NCBI RefSeq assembly: GCF_000213175.1
Contig: NW_009799179.1
Location: 3,949,551 to 4,013,550 of the forward strand
Length of the DNA: 64,000 bases
DNA from: Neurospora tetrasperma FGSC 2508
Taxonomy: Eukaryota > Ascomycota > Sordariomycetes > Sordariales > Sordariaceae
Direction: 5' to 3'
The notes under the pieces were generated by a model that was not told where the DNA came from, did no database searches, and saw only the letters and a list, made by a program, of their open reading frames with translations. Within the stretch, counting starts at the first letter, position 1. The number at the start of each line of letters is the position of its first letter. Made by a program: the position numbers and the translations under genes. Shown piece by piece: positions 1-11,920 of this stretch.

Positions 1-2769
1 AAACGAGTGAATTAGCGACCCCGAGCAGATGATTTAGGTATCCAATTGGAAGACGAGTGCTAGTTTTTATTGAACTGTTGCACCAACACTCCAAAAAGGG
101 ATAAAGCTGTTGCCTCCTCGATGTTGCTGGAAGCCCCAAAAACCACTCGATCAAGCAACGACACTACTTGATGTCACTAGAGACGACCGGAAAGCCTCGA
201 GATTCGGGTGGGTGTTGTTGTCGTCGCCATCTCCAGGTCCATCGGGGGACGGGAGACTTGATCGCTGCGTAGTCGGAAGATGGTAAAGTCGGCGGTAGTC
301 GGCGGAAGATAGCTGTGATTCCTTGGCCATGAAAGGAAGAGATTTCGTCCGTCTGAAGCTCGAACCTGTGTTTGGTGTCGGGTTGCTCAGAAAAGGAAAG
401 CACATATGTCACCCGGGTACCTAGGTGTTGTTGCATTTTCATTCGCTGCCGTGGTCGATATTGAATGTCCCCGCGCCTGCCGTATGAATGAAGGGGATGC
501 CATTGAAGACGCCAGATTTCTGGCAAGGGAGGAAGGGACGACACGATGTTTGGAGTCCATTCCAATCATGCTCCCCAGGGACCGATTTCCAATCCCAGTG
601 CTCCCGGTCCCGGCCACCATCATTCAAGGTCATTGCCCGAGCTAGCGGCCTGTCCATCTCTGAGAATCCCAATCATCCCTTCCTCTTGTTTCCCAGCCGT
701 TCGATCATTGTTGCCATGCAAAGAGTCCCGACCCGCTGGAGTCGATGACAGAATGGGTCCATGATATGACCTTCTTCTTTTCTTTTGTGGTTCGATACGG
801 CCTGCCTGCCCGCGAAGTCTCCCCTCGCACAAGCGGAACAGACACTCGTCTGTTAGCATCGATGTGATATTATCGATCACAGCTGCAAGCGCTTTCTGAC
901 AAGCATGCATTCTCCTGACGATACTCATTCATCACCATCGCCCGTGTTGCATCTTCGCAGAGACATAGAAGTAGTTGACGCATCGCAACTCAATCGAACC
1001 CCCACAGGCTGTTCATAAATCGAAGGAATGATAGAGCTAGCACATCTACTGGTGCCATCGGTCTTTCAAATGCAGATCCTGATCTCAAGCATCGAACTTC
1101 ATGCTGGTATATGCGTTTTGTCAGCGCGTTGTAAACATACAAGTTCTTGGATAAGGCCGGGCCTCACCCATTCGGATATAACAGAACGACATGATCAGCT
1201 CACTATCCTAAACGGTACCAGCATCAGCCCTCACAACGGCTCTCCGACATGTGCAGTGTCATAGTAACGATGATATATCCGAACGTGGCCGTATCTCTTC
1301 CCCACGTATCGTGCAATTGCGCTCGAATACTGAACCCAGCCACAATGAGTGCTGGCTTGGGAACGACAGCAAAGTTCCGCCGAATAGGTCCGAAGCTGAC
1401 AACTGAAAATAGCGAGGTGAGATCTTGCTGGATCTATACACAAAACCAAGATCCTGGCGGTTCAGCTCATCAAGCTCGTCAGCTTATTAAAGGATACCAC
1501 TCGCAGCGCACACCTCGCATGAAATGGCTGCCATCGACATGGACTCGTGGCAAGATGTTGTTCAAATTCCCTTGCCCGATGGGGAAGACGGAAGCACTGC
1601 ACTACGGCCCCGTTCTGCCCATTCACACAGTGGAGTTTCGGTCCCTGAGACCATGAAGGAACGGCGTTACGGTACGCGGCACAGCAGCCCAGGGCGGCAC
1701 AGAAATGGCGTTTCTTGGCTTGCGGGGAAAGCTGTCCGGATTCAAAGCTGCCCATTCTCTTCTGATGGGACTACCCCACGCACTGATGCAAGGTGGCCGT
1801 TACTACGGGGCGGAAATAAAGGGGTTCTGGTGCAGGAACGGATGGGATTATTATTGAGAGAAAAGGTGTGGCCAGCTCTTTGAGAAGGTCCAGCCAACAT
1901 GTTGCTGTTTAGTTTGAGAAATCTCGTTGTATGATGTTCACTTTCCACTATTCCGACCCATTTGCGACGAAAATGGGCAAACATGGAACGGTACTAGTAA
2001 ATCTGTAATGCAACATGGAACTGATGATCCGATGTGTAATCAACAAACAGCAAAATGCCACCTGTATCCAGGCTTGAATAATGAATGACAAAAGTCGCCG
2101 CCCCTGGCATCCGAACGATCCCTTTCATCCTCCCGTGGTTGACAACAGTCCAGTCTCGGGGTTGTTCTCCGCCTCGCGGCCGACAGCCGCAGGCCCCGCG
2201 AGCGAGCTCTTTGACCCTGGCGCCCTGCAGCACCAACTGCAGGTGCCGCCACTGACCACTCAGCAGGCTCCAAGGCTGATTGCCCACTGGCGTGTACCAT
2301 TTTCGTAGCGGCGGAGAAGACACCTGTTCACTCGACCGACAGAAAGCAACCTGGCTTATAAACACGGGCTGGAGATAACACATTAAAAAGCAGATCCCCC
2401 TTCTCGCCTTCACCACCCGCTTGCCTCTGTTTCCGGGACAATTTCCATCTTATTCAACCTCTCTCAGTCACCCGTCCTAGTTCTTCCCATATCCCAGGCC
2501 CCTTTTCTGCCTTTAAATAGCCCAGAGTAAGTGGTGCCCACTACCCACGTTTGCCTGTGTACTGCGGCCCCGCCAGAGCTACGACCTTCCCGTTGAACAA
2601 CCTAATCCATTCACGACCTCCGTGCTCCGTCCTTCCTGTTCCACCATACAAACCCCCACGACGGCTTTGAGAAGCAACTCAAAAGAACAATATCCAAGCA
2701 TCATTTTTATATACCTCTACCAACTTACACATCTAACTCCGCTTTCCCAGACAGCCGGGAAACGTAAAC
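1..2769. other. Intergenic stretch upstream of the PDI gene
   Basis: No reading frame here has recognisable domain content; the short frames on both strands are mutually overlapping and unconvincing. The last 400 bases look like a promoter and leader: a long pyrimidine-rich tract (about 2395-2510), a TATA-like TTTAAATA, then a C/A-rich leader up to the PDI start codon. Confidence 0.5.
2512..2519 (+). promoter_or_regulatory. TATA-like element of the PDI gene
   Basis: TTTAAATA lies about 250 bases before the PDI start codon, directly after a pyrimidine-rich tract, an arrangement common in strongly expressed fungal genes. Assignment rests on position and sequence only. Confidence 0.3.
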
Positions 2770-4351
2770 ATGCACGCACCTACCAAGTTTGCCCTCGGGC
2801 TTCTCGCGGCGGCCGCCGTGGCCACTGCCTCCGATGTTATCCAGTTGAAGAAGGACACCTTCGATGACTTCGTCAAAACCAACGACATTGTTCTTGCTGA
2901 ATGTAAGCTACACTTGAGATTCAGCTTCTTATGTAGGTAGTTCTTGCTAACAGTCTTGCTCTTCAGTCTTCGCACCTTGGTGCGGCCACTGCAAGGCCCT
3001 TGCCCCCGAGTACGAGGAGGCTGCTACCACCCTCAAAGAGAAGAACATCAAGCTCGCTAAGATCGATTGCACTGAGGAGTCCGAGTTGTGCCAGCAGCAC
3101 GGCGTCGAGGGCTACCCTACCCTTAAGGTCTTCCGTGGCCTCGAAGTCGTCTCCCCCTACAAGGGCCAGCGCAAGGCTGCTGCCATCACTTCCTACATGA
3201 TCAAGCAGTCCCTTCCCTCCGTCTCCGAACTCAACAAGGACAACATTGAGGAGTTCAAGAAGGCCGACAAGGTCGTCATTGTCGCCTACCTCGATGCTGC
3301 TGACAAGGCCTCCAACGAGACCTTCTCCAAGGTCGCCGATAAGCTCCGCGACGAGTACCCCTTCGGTGCCAGCAGTGATGCTGCTCTCGCCGAGGCTGAG
3401 GGTGTCACCGCCCCTGCCATCGTCCTCTACAAGGACTTCGATGAGGGCAAGGCCGTCTTCACTGAGAAGTTCGACCCCGAGGCCATTGAGAAGTTTGCCA
3501 AGACTGCCTCCACCCCCCTCATCGGTGAGGTTGGCCCCGACACCTATGCCGGCTACATGTCCGCTGGCATTCCCCTCGCCTACATCTTCGCCGAGACCCC
3601 CGAAGAGCGCAAGGAGCTTAGCGAGGCCCTCAAGTCCATCGCTGAGGCCCAGCGTGGTGTCATCAACTTCGCTACCATTGATGCCAAGGCTTTCGGTGCT
3701 CATGCCGGCAACCTGAACCTCAAGGCCGACAAGTTCCCCGCCTTCGCTATCCAGGACACCACCAAGAACCTGAAGTTCCCCTTCGACCAGGAGAAGGAGA
3801 TTACCGCCGACTCCATCAAGAAGTTCGTTGATGACTTCGTTGCTGGCAAGGTCGAGCCCACGATCAAGTCTGAGCCCATCCCCGAGACCCAGGAGGGCCC
3901 CGTTACTGTCGTCGTCGCCAAGAGCTACGACGACATTGTCCTTGACGACACCAAGGATGTTCTTATCGAGTTCTACGCTCCCTGGTGCGGTCACTGCAAG
4001 GCTCTCGCTCCCAAGTACGACGAGCTTGCTACCCTCTATGCCAACTCCGATTTCAAGGACAAGGTTGTCATTGCCAAGGTTGATGCTACCCAGAACGACG
4101 TTCCCGATGAGATCCAGGGCTTCCCCACCATCAAGCTCTACGCTGCCGGTGCCAAGGACAAGCCCGTTGAGTACTCTGGCCCCCGCACCGTTGAGGATTT
4201 GATCAAGTTCATCTCCGAGAACGGCAAGTACAAGGCTTCTCCCCCGGCTGAGGCTGAGGAATCCGTTGCCGCTTCCGCCGAGTCTGGTTCCTCCACCGAG
4301 ACTGGCACCGTCGAGGAGCCCGCCAAGGAGACCAGCCACGACGAGCTCTAA
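2770..4351 (+). CDS. pdi: Protein disulfide isomerase, ER lumen
   Basis: The gene encodes 505 residues in two exons (2770-2902 and 2967-4351) around a 64-nt intron with a GTAAGC donor. Residues 1-20 form a signal peptide ending in ATA before SDVIQL. The first thioredoxin domain has the redox motif APWCGHCKAL (Cys50-Cys53), two redox-inactive thioredoxin-like domains follow, and the second active domain has the same CGHC at about residues 385-388. An acidic, Ala/Ser-rich tail ends in the ER retrieval signal HDEL. This a-b-b'-a' layout and length are those of fungal PDI, which forms and rearranges disulfides in newly made secretory proteins. The start is fixed by the signal peptide. Codon bias is extreme (C-ending codons), as expected for high expression, and it produces a 458-codon antisense shadow frame that is not a gene. 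Confidence 0.97.
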
Positions 4352-5189
4352 AGGGTCAGTCGAGACGAGACATTAAGTATTTAATAGCATCATCATTTAT
4401 GGGTTTTACTGGGAACAAGGGTCTTTCGTTGGGCAACAGCAATATTCGGGAAAGAAGCGGCCTAGTACGGATCTGGGAGTAAGATACCAAAAGGCATGTT
4501 TGTGAGGGAATTCAATATAGTCTATCAGTTGTTAGCGGAATCTACAAAAACACGCACAAGATACAAATCAGTCATGAGTTCCTTTGTTCGTGATGAGTTG
4601 TCAATTATCGAGTGGTTTCCTTTGTTCCATTCCTTTCTCTTTGTCTTTTCAAGCTGGCACCTTGAGGGCCTTATCGCGATCCTTATCAGTTTACAACCGG
4701 TTGACGGCAACGACCTAACCTCGAGGACACGTCCACCGTAACAAGCCGATTGATATTCTGCCTCCACACTCCGCCCGTTTGTTTCCCTCTCACTGATTGG
4801 CTCAATTGCACCCAGCACCCAAGACCCCTGTCATGCCGTCACGACCTTTACTTAGCCGTTCCCGCGGGGTGCCTGCTCCGTCTGGCGATACTGACCTGAC
4901 GTCGTTTCAGTTTCCGGTTCGGTTGGTTTGGGTTCAGTCCCAGCTTCCATCATTCGTAACCGTCGCTTCAAACATCGCTATTTCCCCTTTCCCCAAACGA
5001 ACGAGCAAATAGATCGATACCCTCCTCCTCGCGCAACTTTGATATCCCCGATCGCATTATAGCGAGTACTACGACGAACATTTCAACGACCGAACGAATT
5101 TGACCCAGTAGCGATCGCAATCGCAATCATAAACGCAGCTCCAATTGGACCGAACGAAAAACATTTAGTTACACCACACAAAGCACAAA
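4352..5189. other. Intergenic region between PDI and the mitochondrial protein gene
   Basis: It holds the PDI 3' untranslated region and the promoter of the next gene, including a C/A-rich leader just before 5190. I see no gene, repeat or RNA here. Confidence 0.5.
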
Positions 5190-5971
5190 ATGGCCTCCAG
5201 AGTCCTATCCACCGCCTTCCGTCGCGGCTTCCAGACATCAGCAAGGAGGTTCGAGTCTGTCGCTACGACCTCCAGCGCTGGAGTTCCCGGCGCGGGCGCG
5301 GTGCCACCGTTGCCTGCTAGGAAACCTGTTGGTGCTTTTCGTGGGGGGTGAGTTTATCTATCTTGGGGGTTCATTCTTGGATTTGGAATTCGCTTAGGTT
5401 GGGTCGGGAAGTTGTGGACTTGGGGATGCTACTGGATCGGGTGGGCGGTGCGTGGGAAAATGGGCGAAGGCAGCAAAAGATGATCCCCAAACGACCAAAC
5501 AAGGGTGTAAGAAGGTTTGGATAAGGGGAATTCATGGGAATGACTGGTCATTGGGATGAGACGGGATGGGGATGCGACGGAGGATTGTACGTTTGGGAAT
5601 GGAAGGAGACAAGCAGCTTGGGGAAAAGCTGGTGACAACGACGAGAAGGGGACAGGATTTTCGCAAGGCTGCATGGACACGATGAATGCTAACCCGCCGA
5701 TCATGACACAGGCTCTTCGGCTTCTTCTTTGGTAGCACTCTCGCCGGCAGTGCTGTCTACTACTATGCGCTCCAAGAGTACAAGGCCTCGAACGATCTCT
5801 TGACGGAAGATATCTACGTAGGTGGACATACAACAACATGATTAGATTAAGAGAAAGACACAGTGCTGACATTCGAAAACACAGGCTCTCCAGAATGCTG
5901 TCGACAGGCTGAGCAAATACCTTGTTACCTTGGAGGAGAAGATGGAGGCGTTGGAGAGGAAGAGGAAGTAA
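5190..5971 (+). CDS. Small mitochondrial single-pass membrane protein, function unknown
   Basis: Three exons (5190-5347, 5712-5817, 5885-5971) join in frame to a 116-residue protein. The first intron is unusually long for this window (364 nt, GTGAGT...CACAG); the second is 67 nt. Residues 1-25 are rich in Arg, Ser and Ala without acidic residues until Glu22 (MASRVLSTAFRRGFQTSARR), a typical mitochondrial presequence. Residues about 53-72 are a Gly-rich hydrophobic segment (LFGFFFGSTLAGSAVYYYAL), probably one inner-membrane helix, and the C-terminal 40 residues are charged and predicted coiled coil (LSKYLVTLEEKMEALERKRK). I do not recognise a named family. The consistent splice phases, presequence, membrane helix and coiled coil together make it a real gene although each exon is short. 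Confidence 0.85.
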
Positions 5972-6678
5972 TCGACATCTTGCGGATGAGGAAAGAATAC
6001 ATAAGAAGTTTGGGGACACGGGCACATAATCGACCGTTATGTGAAAACCAAAAGAATAAGAACTAAGGATGCGGGATGGGGTTCTATTGACATCAAAAGC
6101 TGAAGTGCGAAAGTGGTGTCCATTTTCATGGTTTGAAATTCCAGTTGGAGGAGAGCGTGCTCTGGTGGTAATCGGACGGGAGCTTTCGCTGTACATACAT
6201 CGAAATTGGGTTGCTTGAAGCCAGAAGTTGGAATCGACAAGGAAGAGGTTTTCTTATCACTGGTACCTGGACACTCAAATACCGGGCAATTCTGTGGATC
6301 TACATTCAATAGGTAAGCCTGATCACGACTCTTATCACCCTGTCGAAGGTACCAGACGGGAGCTCTGAAACCGATATTCAAAGCTCAACCCACAATGACG
6401 GGAGCTCTCCCATTGGCTTTCCTCGTAGACTCGTAGACTAGGTGACCCTGGGCTTGAGTGGACGTTCAGGGGTAGCTCTGGCAGATCCAGTGATCTCGCG
6501 CCGTTTTATAGCAACCCCGGACCCCGGCCTAGCGCTGTAAACGCGCCACGCGGTTCGGCCCATCTAAAACTTCCCTCTTACATCACCATTTGAACTTTTG
6601 TCATCGCGCCTTAGGTACCGATCTTGCGATAACACACACTGCTGCATCTCTCCAACACCCCAAACAGACACAAAAACC
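5972..6678. other. Intergenic region upstream of vps71
   Basis: No coding sequence is evident. It should contain the 3' end of the mitochondrial protein gene and the vps71 promoter; nothing more specific is visible. Confidence 0.45.
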
Positions 6679-7862
6679 ATGAACAATTTTGGAGTCATCG
6701 AAGTCGCCAGTCAAAAGACGAAAAACGCCCCAGGATGGGCGTACGTCCCAGATACCGGCCTTACGCCCGCCGCGGCCGCCGCGCTACAACCTCTCAACCG
6801 CAAACGTGCTGCGCGCGACAAGGCCAATGTCGGCGCCCCCGATCTTACTGCCAGACAGGATGCAAAGATTCGGAAGGATCTTGAGGCACTAGACAAAGAT
6901 TCACATCGGGATGCGCAAATCCCCATACCACCCAAGGCGGGTGGGACCAGAGGTGCGCAATCGTCCGAACCTTTTATCCTAAAGAGATCACGGAATTGAC
7001 ATGGCATGGTGTTGCAACAGCCCAAAACAAACACACACCGAACGTGCGCAAGATTCTACAATCACAAAAGACCTTTGCGAACCACTTAGACGACTATCAA
7101 GCCTTCCTGGCACTGGCCGAGAGCAATCCTCAACTCGCAGCTCAAGTAAACAAACCAACACCGACAACAACAACAACAACAACGGCAACAACAACAGCGA
7201 GGAACTCGCCCGCTCCATCGACTATCACCACCGCAAGTTCAAATAAACGCTCCTCGGCCGCGCCTAAAAGGGCAGCAGCGACGGCAGCAGCAGCAGCAGC
7301 AGGGGCAAAAGAAGAAAAGGGCGGGTCCAATAAAAAGCTCAAGACCCAACCACAACCGAAACCCGTCGCCGGCAACGACGATGTAGAGATGACCGATGGC
7401 CCTGAAGCCACAGAAGAAATCATAACCCCAGACTCCTCAGAACCATTTCCCCCACGTCCCGACACACCAACATCCCTTGAGCCCTCAACAACAGCAACAC
7501 CAACAACAACAGAACAACCAAAACTCCAATCCTACCCACCAGACGGCACCATCCTACCAGCCTACAACCGACCACCACCCACTCCCCACCCAGGCGACGA
7601 CGACCCTCTGCTCGTCTCGCACGTCCCTCCCTTCCCAACGGACGAGGAGCTCCGGGCGTTGATAACGGCTCCACCGCTGAGCTACCTCGAGGCGCGGGCG
7701 CAGTGGACCGAGGAGGAGGAGGGTAGATACCCGGCTCGCAGGTTTTGCGAAGTGTGTGGGTATTGGGGACGGGTGAAGTGCATCAAGTGCGGGGCAAGGG
7801 TTTGTGCTTTGGAGTGTCTGGAGGCGCATCGGGAGGAGTGTTTGGTTAGGTATGGGTTGTAG
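6679..7862 (+). CDS. vps71: Vps71/Swc6-like subunit of the SWR1 chromatin remodeller (HIT zinc finger)
   Basis: Two exons (6679-6952 and 7021-7862) around a 68-nt intron encode 371 residues. The conserved segment across the junction, QNKHTPNVRKILQSQKTFAN, is the N-terminal signature of the Vps71/ZNHIT1 family. The last 39 residues are a zf-HIT zinc finger (FCEVCGYW...CIKCGARVCALECLEAHREEC). Known members help the SWR1 complex exchange H2A for H2A.Z in the nucleus. The middle is expanded by low-complexity runs: poly-Thr (about 7153-7200), poly-Ala (about 7275-7310) and a Thr/Pro/Gln-rich stretch, making the protein larger than yeast Vps71. Without the intron the first exon would stop at 6999, and splicing restores both conserved blocks to one frame. 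Confidence 0.9.
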
Positions 7863-9079
7863 GTTTACTTAGGGTTTTTAGGCGGGAAGATAAGAGGTAA
7901 GGTAGGTAGGAGATGTGGAAGCAGACGGAAGGATGTGTCACTCACCTCGGCCAGTAGTACTCATTGATGAGTTACCATTGAGGTCCGTCTCTACTGAAAG
8001 TCTTCATCTGAAAGGCTATTTATTGATCCGCGATCGGTATCATGCATAACATGGCAACAGAAGTTGAAGAACCGAAATGCAGGCTCAGCCTTCTCTTCTG
8101 GAGTGGAATTTCCTTTGGCCGAGACGAGGAAAGGGTAACTTGACTGTTTCGGCGAGGATTAGAGCAAAGGAGGACCGCTCTACGGTACAGTTCACATATT
8201 TCGATGATAGAAGCATTGCACTGGAACACCATGCACCTGCACCCGTTGTTGAGACTCCCACTTTGAGCAACAGCACTGGGAAGCAATGCCGCATCATCGA
8301 GCATCAATATAAAGCCCATATCTTGGGTTCAAAAGGGATAAAGGTTGTCAGGGGACTCTATCAAGTTATTGCTGGAAGCGGCTAGAAAGATGCTACTTCC
8401 CACACCCCGATTAAGCTCGAGTCACAGGGCTGGATGGTATGGTAAACAGGTGGTGAAAAGTTCGGATTTTCATTTCTCGCCTTTGCACGATGGGGTCGAG
8501 TCATGTGTTCGGAACACTTTTGCGCAGTTCTCCTATACGTTATATTTACCTTCGAGTTGAGAGAAGTCAATACCTTAACCGAGAGACCAACGAATGGCTT
8601 TAGCTGGATACTCTTCACTACATCTGCTTTTCAAGGATGGATGGAGCCTTTCCAATACCACCATGTCGGACAAAGATGTATCTCATGAAGGACACTATGG
8701 GGGGATAAGCATTGGGTTATAGCAAACCAGGGAGTTAGATATACATCTGGATTTAGGGACGAGATAACATTGCCCACCTGTCCAGGAGACAGAAATAGTG
8801 CGACTTGGGAGGTATTAATACTGAATCCAGGCTTGGGGAAACAGATGAGCAATGAGCTATGAGTATTATACAATCGAGTATAATACCGAAAAACATTGTG
8901 GCAAACTGAAGAGTAATGAATATACTGAACAACCTATATGAAAGAACAACCGATATATATATGTGTGGTATCTCCCTAAATGACCAGAATCAACAACCCA
9001 GGAAAGCAAACCGAAACATGCCGTACACACCAGAAAACCATTATGATACCCAATGCTTGCTAATTCGTTAACATCAACA
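7863..9079. other. Convergent intergenic region between vps71 and mon1
   Basis: The two flanking genes end toward each other here. The DNA is relatively A+T-rich and I find no credible gene, structured RNA or repeat. Confidence 0.45.
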
Positions 9080-11089
9080 TCAAAACACACCACCCCCAAT
9101 GATAAATAACCGCTCCTCCTCTCTCTTCGCCCATTGCACCACCTTGTTTGCGCACTGTGTCATGATTCCACTCGACATATTCGGTCCCGCCACGCAGTAG
9201 AACTCAAACACGGGCGTAATCCAAGCCAGGCTCGCCGCGTCCTCGCTCACCAGATGCAAGACTTTCAGGTGCGAGTGCTTGGCGTGAATCGAAGCGTGTA
9301 AGTGGTGATAGAGCGTCATTAGGCGGCGGCGGGAGACTAGTTTTTCTGTCGTCTTTTGGGGAGAACCGTTTTCGGAAGGTGAGGAGGATGGTAAAGGGGG
9401 GGACGAGGTTTCGAAAGCAGGAGAGAGACTGGATTGGCAGCACTGAACATTTGCGCGGGATTTGTAGAGAAAGTGACTTAGTTGCCCTTGTCCCTGGCCT
9501 TGTCCTGCTTCTTTGGGGAGGGGTTTGGTATTCAAGATGGTCTCGATACGCGGCCGGCCTTGACGGGCTGCGGATTGGATGAGTGCCAGAGAACCGTTCT
9601 TGGCCAGTTGGAGGGCGAGTTTGTCACGCATGGATTTAAGTTCGAAAAAAGATTCTTTATCGGCGGAGATGAGGACTATGGCAATTTCTTCGTCTGGTGA
9701 AGTCACTGGTTTTGGTGGTGGTGGTTGTGGTGGTTGTTCTGGGTTGTTGGTGTTGTTGTCTTCCGCCGTCTCTACCGAGTCAAAAAAGCTCACATACATG
9801 TAAAGATAACCGCGGTTGTTGAAGGCTGGTAGGCACAGCGGTACCCAGTTCTCGCCGCCGCCGGCGCGGATGCCGCCAGATTCGAAAAGCATGTTGAAGA
9901 TTAGCTGGAGGTCGCTTGGGTGGAGCGAGTGTTTGCGCGGCCGGATCACGCTCACTAGCTTGCCCCCCGCTACGATTAGGCCGTAGAGCAGCTTGTCGCT
10001 GCGGCACTTGAGAAAGGCATTGTTGATGGTGGCCCGGTGGGATTTGCGCAATCTTAGGCATTCCAGGGCGCCGAGGAGTGCAGAAGGAGAGCCCTTGGTG
10101 AAGGAATCGGCGAGGGAGGAGAGGAGGGATTCGGTTCCCTCCAACGGCTTTCGGAGGTCGGTTGAGGGACGATGCACAAAGATGTTCTTGAGTGTCGGAA
10201 GTGTGAGGGTGGACAGGATCTGCATATATAAAGCGTCTAGTTGACTTCGAAGCTGGGCATCGCTCTCGCCTAGTCTGCTAATGGCCACAAAGTAAAGGGG
10301 GCCTTGAGTGCTGATGACGAAGCGAGCGTTTCCGGCGGTGAAACCTAGTAGGGGGTCCTTTGCGCCTTCGTAGAAGGAGATGATGGTCTGTACGACTCCC
10401 ATGTAAGAGTTGATCAGACTTGTATCGCCGTGTCGACTCCAAATGGGCTTTCCGGCGGAGGATAGGATCATGTAGTGTTTCATCTTGGATTTCCAGAGTG
10501 ACAGCCGCTGCTCGTCGGTGATGCCCTTCTCGCCTAGTTCGGGGATATTATCGAACTCCTTCTCGAACCCGGCCAAGCTGTCGCACGCGCCGGTCCTGCT
10601 GGCCTCGAAGGGCTGCACAGAGGATGACTGAGTCCTCAGCAAGGACCATGCCCGGCTTCGCCTGTTAAACTCGCCAGTGACAAGATCTGCCAGGTCGCCA
10701 GGTGGGCGGAGGGTTGCGGGATAGCTCGCGACGCTCACAGTCTCGGCCAGGTCAGTGCGCGGGGAGGTATAACCGCTGGCGCTCGACTGGGGCGAGGCAA
10801 CGGATCTCGTCGCGCTCGTCGCGCTCGTCGAGAAAGTGCCGCGCGATCCATCGGGAAAGGACAGAGTAGAGATATCGATGGTCGACACTTGGGTGGTGGG
10901 CTTGGAAGCGGCCGCTACGTGTAGGGCTCCAGATGCGCCATCGTCCGATAACTTGGGACTGGGACGGCGCGGTACGGGAGGGACATGATCGACCGCTTCG
11001 GTGTTGCTTTCGGGGGTGTGAGGGGGTATAATTGTGTCGTTGTTGTCGTTGGTGCCATCGTTGCTTCCGGCTTCAGTGTCCCGGTCCAT
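9080..11089 (-). CDS. mon1: Vacuolar fusion protein Mon1
   Basis: This single-exon gene encodes 669 residues. Residues 1-175 are a low-complexity Ser/Pro/Thr tail as in other Mon1 proteins. From about residue 180 the family block begins ([40 protein letters not shown]) and continues through the longin-type modules ([40 protein letters not shown]) to the C-terminus. Mon1 pairs with Ccz1 as the guanine nucleotide exchange factor for Rab7/Ypt7, driving early-to-late endosome and vacuole transitions and autophagosome fusion. A Gln/Pro and Ser-rich insertion lies between the second and third modules (about residues 555-600). The start has ATG in CCACAACAATGG-like context. It faces the dop1 gene divergently across about 830 bases. 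Confidence 0.93.
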   Translation of the reverse strand: MDRDTEAGSNDGTNDNNDTIIPPHTPESNTEAVDHVPPVPRRPSPKLSDDGASGALHVAAASKPTTQVSTIDISTLSFPDGSRGTFSTSATSATRSVASPQSSASGYTSPRTDLAETVSVASYPATLRPPGDLADLVTGEFNRRSRAWSLLRTQSSSVQPFEASRTGACDSLAGFEKEFDNIPELGEKGITDEQRLSLWKSKMKHYMILSSAGKPIWSRHGDTSLINSYMGVVQTIISFYEGAKDPLLGFTAGNARFVISTQGPLYFVAISRLGESDAQLRSQLDALYMQILSTLTLPTLKNIFVHRPSTDLRKPLEGTESLLSSLADSFTKGSPSALLGALECLRLRKSHRATINNAFLKCRSDKLLYGLIVAGGKLVSVIRPRKHSLHPSDLQLIFNMLFESGGIRAGGGENWVPLCLPAFNNRGYLYMYVSFFDSVETAEDNNTNNPEQPPQPPPPKPVTSPDEEIAIVLISADKESFFELKSMRDKLALQLAKNGSLALIQSAARQGRPRIETILNTKPLPKEAGQGQGQGQLSHFLYKSRANVQCCQSSLSPAFETSSPPLPSSSPSENGSPQKTTEKLVSRRRLMTLYHHLHASIHAKHSHLKVLHLVSEDAASLAWITPVFEFYCVAGPNMSSGIMTQCANKVVQWAKREEERLFIIGGGVF

Positions 11090-11920
11090 TGTTGTGAGTA
11101 AGACAGTGGCAGGTCGGCGTCGACAGGTTCACCGATGTCGAGCTGGTCGAACTGGGCATTGTCGGACGCTTTCGTTCACTCTTTGGTTATTTCCGCTGGC
11201 TTATTCGCAAGTCCGCTCCATGGGGGATGGAGATGTCGGGGATCTGTGGTCCGAAAATGACGGAGCTCGGATGAGAGATGGTGGAAGTGGAAGAAAGGGG
11301 ACAGACGGACCCGAAAGAATGACGACAGTGAGAGCGGTCACACATGCCATCCCCCTGTACGCCAGAAGGAAGGGGGGGTTTCAATCGCAACTCGCAACCG
11401 CCAGACCTTCCAGAATCCAAAAATGTTAGCGATAAGATAGCGGGCCGCTCCTGCAGCTGGGTGGGTGTTAGTGGGGAATATCAGTGATTGGATGGAACCC
11501 CGTTAGCGGGTGCAGGCCACGGCAGGGGGGGAATGGTGCGCTGACGAACAGCATCAACAGCGCTGCTCCACAGTGTCTTACAGATGCCCACCCTAACAAC
11601 CTAACGAACAGCCTCACAGTGACACCGTCGACAGCTCCCGCCTGCTGCACCTCAACGTCCAGTCGTCGTCAACGACACGGGAACCTGGAACTGTCTGTTT
11701 GGAGTGGAAGCTACCGTGACATCTTTCAGTGGAGTTCTCTTTGGGTACCTTTGCGACTCAACACCAAAGACACCATCCATCCCGTCCCCCGTTTCCCGTC
11801 GCCCCCTCCGAGACGGCAATGACCTATAGCAGTCTGCCTAGATCAGGGGACGTCCTGTTCTCGAATCCCTAGACTCTCAAGGTCTCCTCCTCCCACCATC
11901 GCCATCACCCGCCGCCAACC
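11090..11920. promoter_or_regulatory. Shared divergent promoter region of mon1 and dop1
   Basis: The 831 bases separate the start codons of two divergently transcribed genes whose products both act in endosomal traffic. A C-rich leader with several CCACC and CATC repeats precedes dop1. No coding sequence is convincing. Confidence 0.4.

Noticed and set aside
151-928. Overlapping minus-strand frames at the left end
   Set aside because: Several short frames compete over the same bases, none with a domain, and no consistent splice pattern links them.
2963-4339. 458-codon open frame antisense to PDI
   Set aside because: It is a mirror of strong C-ending codon bias in the PDI coding strand; its Leu/Gly/Asp-rich sequence has no domain and PDI is certain.
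5429-6196. 255-codon minus-strand frame over the mitochondrial protein gene
   Set aside because: It covers an intron and exons of a better-supported spliced gene, and its composition is unstructured.
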